A DNA stretch of 64,000 nucleotides, taken from Pseudomonas sp. p1(2021b) (GTDB taxonomy: Bacteria > Pseudomonadota > Gammaproteobacteria > Pseudomonadales > Pseudomonadaceae). Under the pieces are notes generated by a model, which did no database searches, had not been told where the DNA came from, and saw nothing but the letters and a program-made list of their open reading frames with translations. The stretch spans positions 2,323,001 through 2,387,000 of the forward strand of contig NZ_CP083746.1 of the NCBI RefSeq assembly GCF_020151015.1. Reading direction: 5' to 3'. Shown here one piece after another: positions 61,450 through 64,000 of this stretch. Each line of letters begins with the position of its first letter. Position 1 is the first letter of the stretch. Position numbers and translations under genes: made by a program.

Positions 61450-61470
61450 CTTCAGATTCTCTTCAGATTC
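61450..61470 (+). promoter_or_regulatory. Tandem direct repeat upstream of the hemolysin-family gene
   Basis: CTTCAGATTC occurs twice at 61450-61459 and 61461-61470, an 11-bp period typical of OmpR/PhoB-type response-regulator sites. It lies 43 nt before the start at 61513. The remaining gap 61301-61449 shows nothing recognisable. Confidence 0.5.
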
Positions 61471-61512
61471 ACTGTCGATACTCCCCCTGACCAACCCTAT
61501 CGGGGGCGTTTC

Positions 61513-62190
61513 ATGACCCAGCCTATATGGAGCAGCTTGCTCCCATTGCACATTGGCAGCCACGCGGACCATCACGCGGGTTTGTCCCTGCATCTTCACG
61601 AAGATCCTGGGCGTGCCGAGTTGGAGCACTTCATTCATCAGCGTTTCGCCCACGTGCACCATGCCGATGTCCACCATTATCTACCCGAGCTGCTGGCATT
61701 GCGCGACAGCCATGGGCGCTTGATCGCCGCGGCGGGGATACGACCGGCCAGCGAGGGGCCGTTGTTTCTCGAGCATTACCTGGACGAACCGCTGGAGTTC
61801 GCGGCGTCGCATGTGACAGGCGTGGCACTGGATCGTGAAGGCTTGGTCGAGGTCGGCAACCTGGCTGCGCTCAGCGCCGGCAGTGCGCGCGTCATGATCA
61901 TTGCCGTGACTTGGCTGCTGGCCATACGAGGGTTTCAGTGGGTGGCGTTTACCGGGGCTTCGACGTTGATCAACAGTTTTCAGCGTCTGGGGTTGGTGCC
62001 GAGTGTACTGGCGCCGGCCGACCCGGCCCGCCTGAGTGAGCCGGTGGATCACTGGGGAAGCTATTACGCTCAGCATCCTCAAGTATTCGTCGGCGACATT
62101 CGCCATGGGTTCGATCGTTTGAACACGGCGGGTGTGTTCCTGCGCCTGGGGTTGCCAACGCAGACCGAGGAGGCTGGCCATGCCGCGTGA
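61513..62190 (+). CDS. Thermostable-hemolysin-family protein (GNAT-like)
   Basis: This 225-residue protein of the thermostable hemolysin (delta-VPH) family, which resembles N-acyltransferases in fold, has LSLHLHEDPGRAELEHFIHQRFAHVHHADVHHYLPELLALRDSHGRLIAAAGIRPA and a later VEVGNLAALSAGSARVMIIAVTWLLAIRGFQWVAFTGASTLINSFQRLGL. The haemolytic name is historical. Its operon partners (ligase, oxidase) suggest acyl transfer in a biosynthetic path. Its end overlaps the ligase start by 11 bp. Confidence 0.82.
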   Translation: MTQPIWSSLLPLHIGSHADHHAGLSLHLHEDPGRAELEHFIHQRFAHVHHADVHHYLPELLALRDSHGRLIAAAGIRPASEGPLFLEHYLDEPLEFAASHVTGVALDREGLVEVGNLAALSAGSARVMIIAVTWLLAIRGFQWVAFTGASTLINSFQRLGLVPSVLAPADPARLSEPVDHWGSYYAQHPQVFVGDIRHGFDRLNTAGVFLRLGLPTQTEEAGHAA

Positions 62191-63643
62191 ACTGCAGGAC
62201 TTCAAGCAGTTGTTGCTCGGCTACGCGTGTGAGTATGGCGACGCGCTGGCGGTCCAGGGTCTGGATGCCCAGTTCACTTACCGACAGTTGCTCGCCGAGG
62301 TGAACCGGCGTGCTCAAGCGTTGCGCGCCCGGCAGCCGGGTGCGCTGATGCTGGCTCTGGACAATGGTCCTGAACTTCTATTCTGGGACCTGGCGGCGCT
62401 GTTCACGGGCCGGCCTTGCGTGACCGTGCCGTCTTTTTTCACGCCATCGCAAATGCGTCATTGCATCGCGCAGAGCGGCGCGACCCAGGTACTGTTCGCG
62501 CACCCGTGGGCTGATGTGTTCAGCCAGTCGGGGTTCGTACAACAGGACGCCTTGTGGGAGCGACAGCTCAGCCCCTCTGTGGCGCTGCCCGCGGGGACTG
62601 CCAAGATCACCTATACCTCAGGCAGCACAGGTACGCCCAAGGGCGTATGTCTGGGGGCCGACGCCATCCTACGCGTAGCCCGCGAGCTGGAACTGGCCAG
62701 CCGCCCCACCGAACCTGAGCGACACCTGGCAGTGCTGCCGATGGGCGTACTGCTGGAAAACTTGGGCACCTATGCCGCACTGTCTGCAGGCGCCTGCGTA
62801 CAGATCTATCCCCAGGCACAGCTGGGCATGACTGGTTCCAGTCAGGTCGATTTCACGCGCTGGCTGATGGCAATCGCCCAGAGCGCGGCGCATAGCCTGA
62901 TCCTGGTGCCACAACTGCTGATGGGGCTTGTCACCGCGATCGAGCGTGGCTCGATGGACGTCGGCCCGCTTCGGTTCGTCGCGGTCGGCGGAGCGCGTGT
63001 ATCGCCCAGCCTTTTGGCGCGGGCCGAGGCGGTCGGTTTGCCGGTGTTCGAAGGCTATGGGTTGTCTGAATGTGCCTCTGTCGTGGCGTTGAACCGCCCT
63101 GGCGCGGTTCGCCCGGGAAGTGTCGGCAGGCCCTTGCCCCATGCACGAGTGCAAATCGCCGAGGATGGCGAGGTGCTGGTTGCAGGCTCGGTGCTCTTGG
63201 GCTATCTGGGGGAGGCCGCGGTCTCGTCACCTTGGTGGGCCACGGGTGACCTGGGGCATTTCGATGAAGATGGCTACTTGTACCTGAGCGGCCGCAAGAA
63301 GCATCAATTCATCAATAGTTTTGGACGCAACGTCAACCCCGAATGGGTGGAAACCGAACTGACCCAGGGCGGCGTGATCGCCCAGGCCTTCGTCCACGGT
63401 GAAGGGATGGCGCACAACCTGGCATTGCTTTGGCCGTTCGATCCGAGCGTCAGCGATACGGCCATCGAGCAAGCCGTACAGCGCAGCAATGCCACTTTAC
63501 CCGACTACGCCAAGGTACATGCCTGGCGGCGGTTGCCAGGCCCGCTCAGCGCTGGCGAGCAAACCCTGACGGCCAACGGTCGCCTGCGGCGCGAGGCAAT
63601 CCTGCAGCGTTACCAATCCCTGCTTTCCGACATTCCGAGCTGA
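62180..63643 (+). CDS. AMP-dependent synthetase/ligase with altered A10 lysine
   Basis: This 487-residue ANL-family adenylating enzyme has P-loop A3 TYTSGSTGTPKG at 144-155, A5 EGYGLSECASV, A7 YLSGRKKHQFINSFGRNVNPEWVE-like, and the C-terminal A10 ANGRLRREAIL. The A10 lysine is Arg, which in most relatives would weaken adenylation. It should activate a carboxylic or fatty acid as an acyl-AMP. ATG 62180 overlaps the previous gene. It is followed by the diiron enzyme gene with an 8-bp gap. Confidence 0.85.
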   Translation: MPRELQDFKQLLLGYACEYGDALAVQGLDAQFTYRQLLAEVNRRAQALRARQPGALMLALDNGPELLFWDLAALFTGRPCVTVPSFFTPSQMRHCIAQSGATQVLFAHPWADVFSQSGFVQQDALWERQLSPSVALPAGTAKITYTSGSTGTPKGVCLGADAILRVARELELASRPTEPERHLAVLPMGVLLENLGTYAALSAGACVQIYPQAQLGMTGSSQVDFTRWLMAIAQSAAHSLILVPQLLMGLVTAIERGSMDVGPLRFVAVGGARVSPSLLARAEAVGLPVFEGYGLSECASVVALNRPGAVRPGSVGRPLPHARVQIAEDGEVLVAGSVLLGYLGEAAVSSPWWATGDLGHFDEDGYLYLSGRKKHQFINSFGRNVNPEWVETELTQGGVIAQAFVHGEGMAHNLALLWPFDPSVSDTAIEQAVQRSNATLPDYAKVHAWRRLPGPLSAGEQTLTANGRLRREAILQRYQSLLSDIPS

Positions 63644-63651
63644 GGTCTGCC

Positions 63652-64000
63652 ATGTCATTCTTTGACACCTTGCAATTGCAAACCACCCATGAACGCCAGG
63701 CCCTGTTCGCGGTGCCGGTTATCCGTGAAGCCCTGGCCGGCCAGGTCAGCCTGGAAAGCTATATCGCCTTCCTCACCCAGGCCTACCACCATGTACGCCA
63801 CACCGTACCGTTGTTGATGGCCTGCGGCGCACGCTTGCCTGCCCGTCTGGAATGGCTGCGCGCTGCGGTGTGCGAATACATCGAAGAGGAGTATGGCCAC
63901 GAACAATGGGTCCTGAACGATATCAAGGCCTGTGGGGGTGACTGGGAAGCGGTGCGCGACGGTCGTCCGGCGTTGCCGATAGAGTTGATGGTCGCCTACC
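63652..64000 (+). CDS. Heme-oxygenase-like diiron enzyme, TenA-type (partial)
   Basis: A 116-residue N-terminal part is visible before the window ends. It starts MSFFDTLQLQTTHERQALFA and contains YHHVRHTVPLLMACGARL and CEYIEEEYGHEQWVLNDIKACGGD, glutamate and histidine ligands of the heme-oxygenase-like diiron oxidase fold (TenA/UndA/CADD type). It lies directly after the ligase and probably oxidises its product. The end is outside the window. Confidence 0.8.
   Translation, partial: MSFFDTLQLQTTHERQALFAVPVIREALAGQVSLESYIAFLTQAYHHVRHTVPLLMACGARLPARLEWLRAAVCEYIEEEYGHEQWVLNDIKACGGDWEAVRDGRPALPIELMVAY

Overview
The window is chromosomal DNA from a fluorescent pseudomonad, most likely of the Pseudomonas putida group. 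The reasons are the high GC content, the 35-bp-class REP palindromes with the core GGGAGCGGGCTTG, a D-lysine catabolic locus of the P. putida type (dpkA with an aminotransferase, a flavin oxidase and an ABC importer), DUF1652-type small proteins, and several ANR-type FNR regulators. No rRNA, tRNA or CRISPR array was seen.

Layout. 1-7.2 kb: end of a transporter, a LysR/nfsB nitroreductase pair, an MFS transporter, an IscS-like cysteine desulfurase, and a LysR/acyl-CoA dehydrogenase pair. 7.2-11.1 kb: a repeat-rich block. An ancestral ~0.6 kb palindromic repeat has been hit by two insertion sequences (an IS3-like element and an IS481-family element); the block is bounded by a perfect 29-bp inverted repeat and REP sequences. 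11.1-31.3 kb: ordinary housekeeping and catabolic genes (TerC, a PstS-OmpA hybrid, an old-yellow-enzyme/XRE-cupin operon, an orphan polyamine-like binding protein, class II aldolase, NCS1 permease, EamA, pirin, several small conserved proteins, AllE, a YeeE/TsuA thiosulfate transporter, and PuuD/SpuA). 31.8-39.7 kb: the D-lysine locus. A minus-strand operon (RpiR regulator, binding protein, two permeases, DadA-like oxidase, ATPase) diverges from dpkA and an aromatic-type aminotransferase, with a palindrome between them. 40-42.5 kb: a DUF899 gene, an AT-richer gap and a DHA2 drug exporter.

42.5-60.4 kb is the most interesting part: a low-oxygen survival island. It holds two FNR-type regulators with complete four-cysteine sets, five tandem-domain universal stress proteins, two paralogous GNAT acetyltransferases, a zinc alcohol dehydrogenase, a beta-CASP metallo-beta-lactamase, a phosphoribosyltransferase beside an erythromycin-esterase remnant, Hsp20, a CBS-pair protein, a two-helix K+ channel, a decayed BON/FtsH locus, a lipoprotein, and a P1B-type ATPase with a C-terminal hemerythrin domain. 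Eleven candidate FNR/ANR boxes (TTGAY-N4-RTCAA type) lie in its intergenic gaps, mostly 66-87 nt upstream of start codons and often one per divergent gene. Gene content resembles the mycobacterial DosR dormancy regulon, but the control signals are of FNR type.

61.5 kb to the end: a probable three-gene biosynthetic operon (thermostable-hemolysin-family GNAT-like protein, AMP-dependent ligase with Arg at the usual A10 lysine, heme-oxygenase-like diiron enzyme). It runs off the window.
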